Below are positions 24,426 to 35,306 of a stretch of 64,000 bases of DNA, one piece after another (within the stretch, counting starts at the first letter, position 1; each line of letters opens with the position of its first letter). Below the pieces are notes generated by a model. The model had not been told where the DNA came from and made no database searches. It saw only the letters and a list, made by a program, of their open reading frames with translations. The stretch comes from Patiria miniata (taxonomy: Eukaryota > Echinodermata > Asteroidea > Valvatida > Asterinidae). Position numbers and translations under genes: made by a program. The stretch lies in the NCBI RefSeq assembly GCF_015706575.1, contig NW_024037069.1:40879315-40943314 (forward strand), in the 5' to 3' direction.

Positions 24426-25502
24426 GGGCCGGTTCACCGTACGGCGCGTCGTCCTCAATCCCTGGTTTGTTGTAAGACTGCACGGAGAGGTTTCGGTTTC
24501 ACGCGAGCGACTCGAAGCGGTGTTTCCGAAGTATCAAACCCGAATGCATGAACAATGTACGCTGTGACAAGTATAACGTCCAATGTGTTCGAATTCCTTG
24601 GTACTGTAGTGATTTGAAATAATTCTATTACCGAGTGCATTGTTTAACGGTCAGACCTACGCAGGTTTGGTTTGTGGGTTAAACGTACAAAAAGTAGTTC
24701 GCCCATAATTCGCCTTGGTGGCGTAGTTTGCCGAAAACCTCCTGTTAATTAAGTGTGTTCATATTAGGATGATTATACACAAAGTTGGTTCGTTGCTGTC
24801 GTAATTCGAAAGAATTGTATTTGATTACATAATTTATACAGTGTGCAATGACGATCAGTAGTTGTGTGATTACTTTAAGTTGATTGAGGGCGCTATTCAC
24901 GTTTAATGGTCAAGCCTACGCGCTCTTTGTTTGGGGAGTTAAAGGTACGAAAAGTAGTCTTCGCGTAATTTGCTGTTTTGGTATCGCAGTTCGCCAAAGC
25001 GCTACAGCTCTTGTTGAAAGCACGTGTATCATATTTAGGATTAAAAATAGGAACCGCTGCATTTCTTTAATTCTCATTTTTAACCCACCCTAATTTTAGG
25101 TTCCCAACCAGAAAACAACCTCGAACCTCTAGAACACTATTCACCGTAATGTAACAAATGGGGAAAATAGATTCAAGAAATCAGTCTCTGTGATATTTGA
25201 AGTGATTGAAAATTAATAACGATTTACGCGAAGTATACGGTATAACAACCAGTGGAATCCCAGAGAGGACGCCTCTCATTAGGTGTCTATATGGGTGCAG
25301 ACCTGCAAATCGACTCCCATAGACCTTAGTGATAATAACGCGTTTTTCCCAAAATTATTTTTTAAAAATCATCTCAACTCTCAAAAGGTGTATGACCCAC
25401 CCACCAAATCAAGGCTTATTCGTAATCTTTTATTTTCTTTTCAATTTTTGTTCCATTATCCGATGACTTATGGGAGGAAATTACATCAAATGATGTCAGC
25501 CC

Positions 25503-26027
25503 AACCTCGTACCCAGGGTGTCGAGCAGTACGCGCCCATCACTGCCTGCTCTCTCACCCTGGTATTGGATCATTTGCATGTGCAAGATTTTTGAACACGT
25601 ATGCAAATGAGGAATAGTCTGGTGCCTGCATGTGCGTTACATTAGCGTTTGTTTTTGTATGCAGTGTCTGGGGTAAAAACAGAGTCAAATCGTAGCAGCA
25701 CGAGTATGGCGTGAGTTACGAAAACACGATTTTTATTCAATTGAACTGTTACGATCTTAACAAAACAATATGCAGTATCACATTTCATATTAATATTAAC
25801 AAACTGGAAAGGAAATTAATATTTTCGAGAAGGCGTGGACGAATGATCGCGAAAACACATACTGCACGTTGTGAATAACAACACCAAGTACACGATAAAA
25901 ATCCATTACTAGCCAATTGCGGTATCGAATACAGTAAGAAAGTTTCCTATCCACGAAGAAAGTTTCCTATCCAGGGTTTACTATTGGAAACCGTCTTGGA
26001 AATAAAGTAAGCACTTGGGACGAGGTT
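25503..26027. mobile_element. 525-bp non-autonomous DNA transposon with 11-bp target duplication
   Basis: The insertion starts AACCTCGTACCCAGGG and ends TTGGGACGAGGTT, giving terminal inverted repeats AACCTCGT(A)CCCA. It is flanked by GATGTCAGCCC on both sides (25492-25502 and 26028-26038). The same site is empty in element 2, where GATGTCAGCCC occurs once near 54845. An 11-bp duplication suits Mutator-like elements, but the family call is tentative. There is no transposase, and the interior is AT-rich with no recognised gene. Confidence 0.8.
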
Positions 26028-26520
26028 GATGTCAGCCCGACTTGAAAAGGTGTCCCGTAGCCCATCGCCATTTTGAAAATGATGCTTGCGCTCCATTGCA
26101 AAATAGAGCAATTTTAGGGCCCAATCACATGCAAATTACACAGAAATACGAGCTCACACTCTGTATACGGCTTCCACCCCTTTTTTTGGAAACATCAAGC
26201 CACACATTGGTGCTCTAATAGCAAAGAATTTAAGCATAATTTGGCCCGCATATTATACATTTATTGTGTGTCATGGGTGCCACTAAACCAAACTCATGAT
26301 AAAATCATGATAAAAATGTGCCCAGAATTAAAAACATGTGCAAAATGAAACCCCTTTTTTAGAGGGTTGCAGACGCCCTAAATTGGAATAAAAGTACTAC
26401 TTTTCACTTTAAAACAAAAGATGCAAATCAAAAACTAGAAGAAAAAGGTACGTAAACAGCACGGGGTGTCATCTTTATGTAAATGTCTTCAAATTGTGTG
26501 TCCAAAGAAATTTCGAAAGC

Positions 26521-26645
26521 CGCACCGGCGGGCGGCGGGCGGCGGGCGGCGGGCGGCGGGCGGCGGGCGGCGGGCGGCGGGCGGCGGGCGGCGGGCGGCG
26601 GGCGGCGGGCGGCGGGCGGCGGGCGGCGGGCGGCGGGCGGCGGGA
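26521..26645. repeat. GC-only heptamer microsatellite, about 17 units
   Basis: An almost pure (CGGCGGG)n run of about 120 bp. Open frames of Arg-Arg-Ala-Ala-Gly-Gly or Pro-Pro-Ala-Ala-Arg-Arg across it are artefacts of the repeat. Confidence 0.9.
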
Positions 26646-28199
26646 CGGTTCACCGTGCGGTGCGTCGTCCCCAATCCCTGATTTGTTGTAAGACTGCACG
26701 GAGAGGTTTCGGTTTCGCGCGAGCAACTCGAGCGTTGTTTCCAAAGGATCAAACCCCAAATGCATGAATAATGTGCGCTGTAAAAAGTGTAACGTCCAAT
26801 GTGTTCGAATTCCTTGATACTGTAGTGATTTGAAATAATTCTTTTACCGAGTGCATTGTTCAATGAATATTATTTGTGGTGATTCTCTCGATTGAGGGCA
26901 CTATTTAAGTTTAACGGTCAGACCTACGCAGGTTTGGTTTGTGGGTTAAACGTACAAAAAGTAGTTCGCACATAATTCGCCTCGTCGGTGTAGTTTGCCG
27001 AAAGAGCTCCTGTTTATTAAGTGTGTTCATATTAGGATGATTATAGACAAAGAGGGTTCGTTGCTGTCGTGATTTAAAAGAATTGTATTTGATTACATAA
27101 TTTGTACAGTGTGCAATGACGATCAGTAGTTGTGTGATTACTTTAAGTTGATTGAGGGCGCTATTCAAGTTTAATGGTCAAGCCTACGCGCACTTTGTTT
27201 TGGGAGTTAAAAGTACGAAAAGTAGTTCTCGCATAATTTGCTGTTTTTGTATCGCAGTTCGCCAAAGCAGCTCTTGTTGAAAGCATGTGTATTATATTAG
27301 GATTAAAGATAGGAAAAGCTGTATTTCTTTGATTCTCATTTCTGACAGACCCTAATTTTAGGCTCCCGACAAGACAAACACCCCTAGAACCTCTAAAATA
27401 CTATTCACCGTAATGTATTAAATGGGGACAATAGATTCAGGAAATCAGGCTCTGTGATATTTGAAGTGATTGAAAATTAATAACGATTTACGCGAAATAT
27501 ACGGTATAACAGCAATCAGAGGAATGCCAGAGAGGATGCCTGTTATTCGGGCGCAGACCTGCACATCGACTCCCCTATAGACCACAGTGATAATAACGCG
27601 CATTTCCCAAAATTAGTTTTAAAATACTCTCAAAGGTGTTTGACGCACCCACCAAATCAAGGCTTATTCATAATCTTTTATTTTCTGTTCCATTTTTGTT
27701 CAATTATTCGGTGACTTATGGGAGGCAATTACATCGAATGATGTCAGCCCGAAACGTTGTCCCGTAGTCCATCGCTATTATGAAAAATGATGTCTGCGCT
27801 CCATTGCAAAATAGAGCATTTTTAGCGCCCAATTTCATGCAAATTACACAGAAATACGAGCTCACACTCCTGTGTACGGCTTCTACCCATCTTTTATTTT
27901 AAACATCAGGTTCAAGGCCCAGGTTGGTACTCTAATAGCAAAGAATTTAAGCATACACATTGTGATTTGGCCCTCATTTTATACATGTAATGTGTGTCGT
28001 GCATAGCGCATGCTACTAAACCAAACTCATGATAAAATCATGATAAAGATGTGGCCAGAAAAAAAATATTGCAAAATAAAACTCTTTTTGTCAGAGGGTT
28101 TCAGACGCCCTGAATTGGAATAAAAGTGCATTTTTTATTTAAAACAAAAGATGCAAATCGAAAACTGAAAGAAAAAGGTATGTTCAAATAAATTTCCGC

Positions 28200-28271
28200 A
28201 GCGGCGGGCGGTAGGCGGCGGGCGGCGGGCGGCGGGCGGCGGGCGGCGGGCGGCGGGCGGCGGGCGGCAGG
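28200..28271. repeat. GC-only heptamer microsatellite, about 10 units
   Basis: A (CGGCGGG)n run in the outermost right-arm module. In element 2 the corresponding 1.4 kb is replaced by the octamer array at 56243-56833. Confidence 0.85.
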
Positions 28272-29213
28272 CCTGTACACCGTGCGGTGCGTCGTCCCCA
28301 ATCCCTGGTTATTGTTGTAAGACTACACGGAGAGGTTTCGGTTTCGCGCGAGCGACTCGAAGCGGTGTTTCCTGATGATTAAGCCACAAATGCACGAACA
28401 ATGTGCGCTGTCAAAAATGTAACGCCCAATGTGAGGCGTGTTCGAATTCCTTGGTGCTGTTACCGAGTGCATTGTCCAGTGATTAATATTCGTGGTGACA
28501 CTCTTAATTGAGGGCACTATTTAAGTTTAACGGTCAAGCCTACGCAGGTTTGGTATGTGGGTTAAATGTACGAAAAGTTAGTTCGAGCATAATTGGCCGT
28601 TTCGGCGACGTAGTTCGCCGAAAGAGCTCCTGTTTATTGAATGTGTTTATATTAGGATAATGATTATAGATGAAGGGGTTCGTTGCTGTTGTGATTCGAA
28701 AGAATTGTATTTGATTTGTACAGTATGCAATGTCAATCAGTACTTGTGTGATCGCTTTAAGTTGATTGAGGGCGCTATTCAAGTTTAACGGTCAAACCTA
28801 CGCGTATTTTGTTTTGGGGGTTAAACTTACGAAAAATAGTTCACACATAATTTGCTGTTTTGGTAACGTATAGTTCGCCAAAACAGCTCTGGTTAATTGC
28901 GTGTTTTTCATATTAGGATTAAAGATAGGAACCCCTGCATTTCTTTGATTCTCGTTTCAATTTTGATGACGTCATCACGTTTCACAGGTCACCGTACAAA
29001 TAGATATCCTATATTGCCCCTCTACTTTGTATCCATTCAAAAACCATTACTCCATTCACATCTTAAAGAAAAACTTTTTTGAGAAAAATGAGCTAATTAT
29101 TGAAATAGTTATTCATCGAAACCTTTTGAAACCAAAAGTGGGATGCTGACGTCTGTGCCCATTGACTGCCAGTAGAGAATAATATTGTTTCAATAATTGT
29201 GTGGTTCATGTAT

Positions 29214-29411
29214 CACTGTAAAAAAAGTCGGGCAAAATGGGTTGATAATTCGACCAACGCTGGTCGAATTATCAACAGCCAACACTCGGGGCAAATTCTT
29301 CTTAATAGTATGACAGTTTTTACCCAATTCAACCCAATATGAGATAATTTCATACCAATTTTGGGTATATTACATTGCCCAACAGTGTTTTATCCAACCT
29401 TTTTTACAGTG
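29214..29411. mobile_element. 198-bp MITE with CACTGTAAAAAA ends
   Basis: It begins CACTGTAAAAAAAG and ends CTTTTTTACAGTG. Inside, 29241-29276 is a perfect hairpin (GTTGATAATTCGACCA and its reverse complement, four-base loop). It sits only about 25 bp outside the right end of the giant palindrome, and the same arrangement recurs at 57192-57388. A TA or TAT flank is possible on both sides. The superfamily is uncertain. Confidence 0.7.
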
Positions 29412-29960
29412 TATATAGAAACAACGCGTGAATGATGCAAATTACGTGATTTGTTTTAGAGTTACTATAATCAATAACATACATGTATGTACTTTATTAC
29501 CATGATATTTTTGTATTCCAAATTTTTATATCAAGAAAAATACATCATTTTTTTTTTATCCACGCTCACTCTAATACCTTTTTTGGTTTGTGAACTTAAA
29601 TTTAAGTTTGGGTTCTTTTGCTTTTTTTTCGGAAATATTATTATAATTTCCGTTTAATATACAGATCAGTTTCGTGTGTCTAGTAGAGATGACAAAAATC
29701 TTTAACCGAGGGCCGGATCGTGAGTGAGCACACGAACCGGCATAATGACGGGGATAATCTGTGATTCTCTAGAGTAAGCTAAAAATCCTTCGACTCGGTT
29801 CCTTCTATAATGCTTCAGAGTCGAAAAAGGGTGTAATTGAGAGAGAAGTCTTATTGTTCGAGCATTGACGGCAAGTGATGTGAATTGTGATTCATTGCAG
29901 TCTGATACAATAATTATTGTCCGACCATTGACGGCAAGTGATCTTTCACTTGAAATCTTT
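29412..29960. other. 3' flank of lectin pseudogene B
   Basis: AT-rich non-coding sequence followed by the lectin 3' region. The 3'-UTR motif occurs twice here (29858-29879 and 29921-29949) because of a local duplication of about 63 bp that B' lacks. Confidence 0.55.
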
Positions 29961-30721
29961 CTACAGTTCAAAATAGTAGCAGTTGTTTGTTGCCTTATAG
30001 TCGGTGACATCAGCCACAAGACGAGTGACGTCATTGAGTTGACACATCTTTTCTCTTTCAGTGTTGCTCTGCCAGAGATTAAAGGAGCGGCATCGGGGAT
30101 CGGCTTGGCACGCCCAGCCACAGGCAAGCACGCCATCTTCCGTCCGATTCTTGATATCGTGATGGAGGAGGCATTGCTGGGGGACACGCCCATCAGACCG
30201 GTGAAGGTGTGGTAGGCTGGCATCGCAGAGACCGTCATCTCACAGGCTGCAGGTTTGCGGTTGCTGCTACCGCAAGGAACGTTGTCGGACCATAAGCCCC
30301 CGGCATCGTGTACCGTCATCCGGGCGCAGTTACGCTGGTTGTTGGTGCTCGGACGGTCAGGATACCAATCTGAAAAAGACAGTGGTTGACCTCCGCACAG
30401 CCAGATACCCTCTTTGGCCGCATCCGTACAGCCGATCCACACACCGTCAGTCCGTGGTCCCACTGACTTCTAGATGAAGTCGTTTTCTTCCCGCAAGTTG
30501 GGCACGGCCAGACTGCTTCCCGGCCGGTTACAAGCCTCCGAGGCCTCAAACCAATTCATCTTGTCCGGTAGTAAAATGTAGCAAGATTGCTGCCATTTCA
30601 TCCAGCCAGGCGGACATGAGGCATAGAGGGCCTGGCAGCTTGGTAAATTGATGAAGACCGAGACAAGCATCAGAACAAACCTTGCTGTCCACCAAGCCAT
30701 CGTACCGTTGAATGTTGCCAA
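29961..30721 (-). pseudogene. C-type lectin/PAN gene B, recently broken
   Basis: It is homologous over its whole length to the intact B' at 58049-58810: signal peptide, CPPGWMKWQQSCY, FEASEAC, WIGC, a C-type lectin domain and a PAN domain ending in a CTACAGTTC context. Two lesions interrupt it. A Trp codon is now TAG near 30472 (B' has FIWKS), and one G is missing near 30197, shifting the frame before the PAN domain. The rest is well kept, so inactivation is recent. The loop segment reads LSFSDWYPDRPSTNN and the later segment GLWSDNVPC. The W-S-D triplet resembles the calcium-binding WND motif and is absent from the intact B'. An assembly or base-call error at either site is possible but unlikely for both. 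Confidence 0.85.
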
Positions 30722-30738
30722 CTATACGTGTGTATGAT

Positions 30739-30746
30739 CTTTTATA
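30739..30746 (-). promoter_or_regulatory. TATA box of lectin B
   Basis: TATAAAAG on the minus strand, only about 18 bases before the first ATG. This suggests that the in-frame ATG seven codons later is the real start, as in B'. Confidence 0.55.
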
Positions 30747-32159
30747 CTCACTGCAATTTTAAATCGTGTACGTAGTTTAAGGACGCACTTAAATTACAAT
30801 AAATTATTCATCTTAAGTACTGCTAATAACCACCATACGCCTGCATTCGTTGGTAGAAGGGAAACCATGGTGACGAAATGTAATACTTGGAAAAAAATTC
30901 CCAATGAGGCAACCGTTTAAAGTTTCATTGCATTGTATAACTACATTGTATAACAATGAGGTATATCAGTACAAACACACTTATTGTTCCAGTGAGAGAC
31001 GCTGAAAAAAAAATATTCTTATATTCTGAAACTATTGAAAATATATTCTCAAAATTCGAAGAAAACGGCAAATGCATCTTCCTGAATTTTAGAACCGATA
31101 GAGATTTTGTTTCCTCTTTTGGCAATGACGTTCTATAATAACAGACAGAAAACAAAACCTGGTTGTATTAGGCCTTACTAGAGAACATTTTACTACAATT
31201 ATAATATTTTTCCACATTAAGAAAGCAACGACGGAAAATCTTTAAAATGTGCTCACAACTGGTAGGTTTCTTTCTCGTCAGATCTTTTCATTTGGTAAAT
31301 TGTTGAGATCAAGGGAAATATCTCACGACAGTTTGTTTGTTAACCATGCTTTGAATGATGACGAAAACACGAAATTATCATGACGGTGACAACAGCGCTT
31401 GACTGGTAAGTGAAGAAAACGCTTCAATTATCTTGCTTTAACTGGTCGACAATTAGTCAATTACCACGACAATAATAGCTTTGTTGAGTGTACTGCCTCC
31501 AAGGTCGGAGAGTTTATTGATGTGGAACATATGAAATAATGGAAGTCAGGGGCGCATAGTTTCCATGGTGAAACGTCAATAAGTAAACGATTTTACGGTT
31601 GGCCTAGAGCGTATGCTTTTTATGAGTTTATGATGTGGTTGAGAAAACAACCGGCAAGACTCAACGCTCCAACATGTACGCTTTAAGTTGTTTGTCTTCT
31701 GGAGAATGCTGGGCTTTTACAGAGGAAAGGGTTTTAATACTATATCCAGGTTGTTCACTAGTTGTGCCAATCCCTGTAGGTAACATGCAGAGTGCTATAC
31801 ACGCCGGGGTTGCTTGATCTGTGAGGTCACTGAGAGTTTTGGGACCCGAGTAAAAAAAAAAAAGAAAGAAATACACGTACGTGTACGTATTGCTTCAGTC
31901 CTCGAAATCCTCTTCTTGGGAATATTCTACCTTACTATAATGATATCTACACGAGCATACACATTCCTGTGTGAATGAGTTATCGTTAAACAGGTCTTCG
32001 AAACATGCGATCACATGCACAGTGCCCGCAGAGAAAACTCTCGCTGATTGGAATATATAGTGCAATATAGTTACTGAATGCTTGTTGCAAATGATTTTGA
32101 GGACCTCGGTCCTCAAAATCAGGGTAGCCGTGACAGCATGACGGTGGCTGGAGAAAATG
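30747..32159. other. Gene-free spacer between lectins B and C
   Basis: About 1.4 kb of mostly AT-rich sequence, matched at 58836-60010. There is no repeat family, RNA gene or convincing coding frame. Copy 2 lacks the part after about 31914. Confidence 0.55.
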
Positions 32160-33276
32160 ACTGTGGCAAAAAAAATAGTAGCATTGTTGGTTGCCTTGAA
32201 GTCGTTGCCACCAGCCCCAAGACGAGTGACGTCATTGAGTTGACACATCTGTTCTCTCTTGCTGCTCTGCCAGAGATTGAAGGAGCGGCATCGGATATCG
32301 GCCTAGCATGCGCAGCTACAGTCAAGCACGCCCTCTACCGTTAGCCTCTTGATGTGGTGGGGAGGATGCATCGCTGGAGGACACGCCCATCAGGACCATG
32401 GAAGGTGTGGTAGGCTGGTATTAGGCCGATACCTCATTATGTTGCCGATTTGTGGTCGTGTGGATTAGGTGTGGTAGGCTCGTAATGAAGAGGCCGTGTT
32501 ACAACTGATAATGTTGTAACCAACGGATAATGTATCACCAACCGATAAAGTCACAAAAATTGACCAATACTGTATCACTAACCGATAATGTAACAGAAAT
32601 TGACCGATAGTGTAGTAAAAATGTACTACACTATCAGTCGATTGTCGGTCTTACCCGATAATGTAACAAATGTTGACCGATAGTGTAGTAACATTTACTA
32701 CACTATCGGTCAATTTCTGTTAAATTATCGGTTAGTGATACAGTGTCGGTCAATTTGTGAGACATTATCGGTTGGTGATACATTATCCATTGGTTACTAC
32801 ATTATCAGTTGTAACAGGCCGATACCTCACTAGGTCGTCATTCGGGCACAGTTTCTCCATTGTACTGGTTGAATCTATCCTAATCCGGCTTGTGTACACT
32901 GCAGGTTGATCCCCGCACAGCCGGCCAGACACACACTTAGGCCGGACACATACAGCCAGTCCAGAGAATCCCAACTTCTTAATCACAGCATTGACTCTCA
33001 GACGAAGAGGCTCTCTTCTGGTAAACTTTCGGCCGGTTAAGCCTCCGATGCCTCAAACCAATTCATCTTGTCCGGCAGTAAGATGTAACAAGATTGCTGC
33101 CACCTCAGCCAGCCAGGCGGGCAGGAGGCGTAGAGGGCCTGACAGACTGGTAAACTTATGAAGATCAAAACAAGCATCGGAGAACAACTTGCTATAATAA
33201 ACCATGCCGTGCTTGGTATATTGATAAAGATCAAGACACAACTAAAACCAAAATGTCTGAACACTATCCACTCCAA
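32160..33276 (-). pseudogene. C-type lectin/PAN remnant C, long dead
   Basis: The N-terminal part (33276 to 33037) reads MEWIVFRHFGFSCVLIFINI and, further on, LPVCQALYASCPPGW, then MNWFEASEA. It stops at once because two bases are missing compared with the SEAC codons of A and B. Degraded pieces of the middle of the lectin domain lie at about 32840-32990. The PAN end (SMTSL/MCQLNDVTRL) is recognisable at 32165-32300. A 320-bp MITE (32497-32816) is inserted in the middle. C' shares the two-base loss, so C was already dead before the cassette duplicated. An extra hydrophobic stretch precedes the usual signal peptide. Confidence 0.8.
32497..32816. mobile_element. 320-bp palindromic MITE inside lectin remnant C
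   Basis: The terminal inverted repeats are TGTTACAACTGATAATG. Both arms (about 130 bp) repeat CCGATAATGTA-like phrases, and the centre has TAGTGTAGTA/TACTACACTA. It is flanked by GGCCG on both sides (5 bp, or 6 bp AGGCCG depending on the edge). It has no coding capacity and its superfamily is unknown. Confidence 0.8.
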
Positions 33277-34127
33277 ATGTTATCTACATTGTAGAATATG
33301 ACAACCTTTTAACAAAGAATACATTTTGCAGTTGCCATTTCATTCTGCAGTTCTTGAACTTGCGTCAACAAACACGTTGTTGCTATGATGTCTTATTTCG
33401 GATCTCCAAAAGGAGACAGGCGCGGCGTTAAGAATTGTACTCATTTTATCTGTGCTATTATTTTCAAGTAACAATAAATTTGTTGAAACTCTTGACAATG
33501 TATAGTTTTTACAATGCAAGATAACTATGCAAGATACACGGTGAACATTTTAACTACAAGAACTCAATTTTGAAGCACACCACCAAACATTTCAGTAACT
33601 GCAACATAGTTGTACAATAATTAGAGTTCAGTTACATTTTGTGCAGTCCTCACTAGCAAAATTGGAGCATTTATGCATGGGTGCAGTGTTGCGACTTAGT
33701 GTGCATATAGATACGGCTCGGCCCCGTGCGAGTGGTATAGCGCCCTCTGCAGCCCTTCAGAGGAATTTTACTCAGCATGTAACCTTTGGAATACAATTAT
33801 GTTGTTTTAAGCATTTAAAGTGAGTACGTGTACTTGCGAAAAAAATGTCAAGTCGGTTTACGTGTAACATAAAAGAATACTATAAAAAAAATATATGGCG
33901 CCAAATTCATTGAGTGCTCCTAGCCTATAGGCGCTTTACACATGGTTAAATATACTCAATACTTAACACATGGTTAAATATACTCAATATTACTTAGCAT
34001 ACATTAACAATGCTAACGTTACACACAATTCTTTAGAATATCGATTGAACATTGTAATAAATTACATCGATCATATTGCAACATAACAACTAATTGTTGT
34101 CCTGAATCAGCCTTCTGAATTGCTATA
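33277..34127. other. Gene-free spacer after remnant C
   Basis: About 850 bp of AT-rich sequence. Here a 25-bp phrase (CACATGGTTAAATATACTCA) is doubled near 33940-33990. At the matching place in unit 2 (61027-61230) there are about 195 bp of other sequence. No gene was seen. Confidence 0.5.
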
Positions 34128-34634
34128 CAGGGTGAGTAAAAAAGAAACGAAACTCCAATGTCGGGACCATTGTTTTAGTGAAGTTCTAAATGTAGCACTT
34201 TCAAAATCTAGGATATGAAAGCCCAATTCATAAGCTTTTTTTTAGTACAAGAATCATTCAAATCACTTATGTTCTTTTCAAGTTACGGGCTTTTAAACAC
34301 AACCACCGTTTTAAAGTTCTGTCCACGGATCACAAAAAGGTTAGTGTTCTTTCAGCAAAACGAAAACAAATCACAAATGGATGTGTGTGAATTGTTTTCG
34401 TTTTGCTGAAAGGACGCACACCTTCTGTGTGATCCGTGGACAGAACTTTAAAACGGTGGTCGTGTTTAAAAGCTCGTAACTTAAAACGTGCATAAGTGAT
34501 TTGAATGAATCTTGTACTAAAAAAAGGCTTATGAAATGGGCTTTCATATCTTAGATTTTGAAAGTGATACATGCAGAACTTCACTAAAACAAAAGTCCCG
34601 ACATTTGAGTTTTGTGGGTTTTTGACTCGCCCTG
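34128..34634. mobile_element. 507-bp foldback MITE with TA flanks
   Basis: It starts CAGGGTGAGTAAAA, ends GACTCGCCCTG, and has TA on both sides (34126-34127, 34635-34636). The two halves are inverted copies of about 240 bp (for example CCACCGTTTTAAAGTTCTGT and ACAGAACTTTAAAACGGTGG) around a short loop at about 34370. TA target duplication suits Tc1/mariner-like families, but the family is not proven. The copy in unit 2 is 61385-61870. Confidence 0.8.
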
Positions 34635-35306
34635 TATTTGTCAAGATTACGATTGTTACAGATCTCACTGAGTTTCGCAATTCTTGACCAAAGACATCTA
34701 AAAAGTTAGAGTCACAGCTCTTTTTATCTGAAACCAAAAAAAAAAAGACTTCTTGGTCCGGGAGTTTTGCCGATCGAATACAATCGGGCCTCTTTGGTCA
34801 TTCAATCATTACACAGAATGAACTTAGAATTTGAAGATGAAGTATGTCCTATACGCCGATCGAACGGTCATGACACGAAAAGAATTGAAAGCGCGTTGTT
34901 CGTGCATTGCCAATTCCTTTTTATTTTCAAGTCAAAATGCTTGCTCTTTCTTGTGCTTGTTGTGGATTTGTTGGTTCCGAGAAAACAACCCAAAGAACTC
35001 CACTTTTCGGTCGGTGCACTCTATAACGTCAGTAGTCATATATAACCTGGAATGCGGATACTATGACTCCGTGCTCCAACAAGAGGGCGCGTTTTTACCA
35101 CTTTTGAGAGCCCCGTTAACGGGACACACACTCAGACTCGGATCCAAAAAAAATGTTAATACAAAATTCATGAAAACAAAATGAGGAACCCCCCCCCCCC
35201 CCTGCTTTGACACCCACATTTTTTTTTACTGTTAATAATATCCGCCATTGCACAAAATACGGACAGAGCCAGCTTGGTAGGGGATATATGTACACTATTC
35301 TGTGAT
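34635..35306. other. Gene-free end of unit 1
   Basis: Non-coding sequence matched at 61871-62536. It includes the unit boundary with AGACTCGGATCC, poly-A and a poly-C tract. Short open frames here differ in frame between copies. Confidence 0.5.

Larger units (their letters stand above)
4022..29187. mobile_element. Giant composite palindrome, element 1 (foldback-like, 25.2 kb)
   Basis: The left end (TATTGTTCTCTACTGGCAGT, then CAATG and a segment containing GACGTCAGCATCC) is matched in reverse complement at the right end near 29187 (GGATGCTGACGTCTGTGCCC, then ATTGACTGCCAGTAGAG). The block order in the left arm is mirrored in the right arm: outer modules, composite SINE, 42-nt hairpin block, inner CpG block, then the pentamer-tailed retroposon. 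The centre lies near 13.0 kb. No transposase-like gene was seen. Long inverted repeats made of internal repeats recall foldback elements (Drosophila FB, sea urchin TU), but the size and the nested modules are beyond what is usual. A host segmental inverted duplication of repeat-rich DNA is the main alternative. AATATTGTT next to both ends is a possible but ambiguous target duplication. Confidence 0.7.
23986..29187 (-). repeat. Outer modules of the right arm (three copies)
   Basis: Reverse-oriented copies of the left-arm outer module. Block pairs with TTTAACGGTCAGACCTACGC lie near 24655/24900, 26910/27165 and 28530/28780. CpG cores with GGAGAGGTTTCGGTTTC lie near 24483, 26699 and 28327. The right arm thus has one more outer module than the left. 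Module spacing is about 1.6-1.7 kb once the 525-bp insertion at 25503 is removed. No genes were found. Confidence 0.65.
1..35142. repeat. Tandem cassette, unit 1 (35.1 kb)
   Basis: First full unit of a tandem segmental duplication. The sequence at position 1 (ATCCAAAAAAAAATG, then a poly-C tract and TGCTCTGACACCCAC) recurs near 35141 and near 62384. Everything between recurs in the same order: minisatellite, lectin gene A, giant palindrome, lectin B, lectin remnant C, foldback MITE. The unit edge is arbitrary because the array is tandem and the window opens inside it. Unit 1 is about 7.9 kb longer than unit 2, mostly because of an extra 5.12-kb internal duplication and a more complex palindrome centre. 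Confidence 0.9.

Noticed and set aside
4022-29187. Retrovirus-like, Polinton-like or other capsid-bearing element inside the palindrome
   Set aside because: No polymerase, integrase, capsid or protease-like sequence was recognised in any frame, and the repeats at the ends are inverted, not direct.
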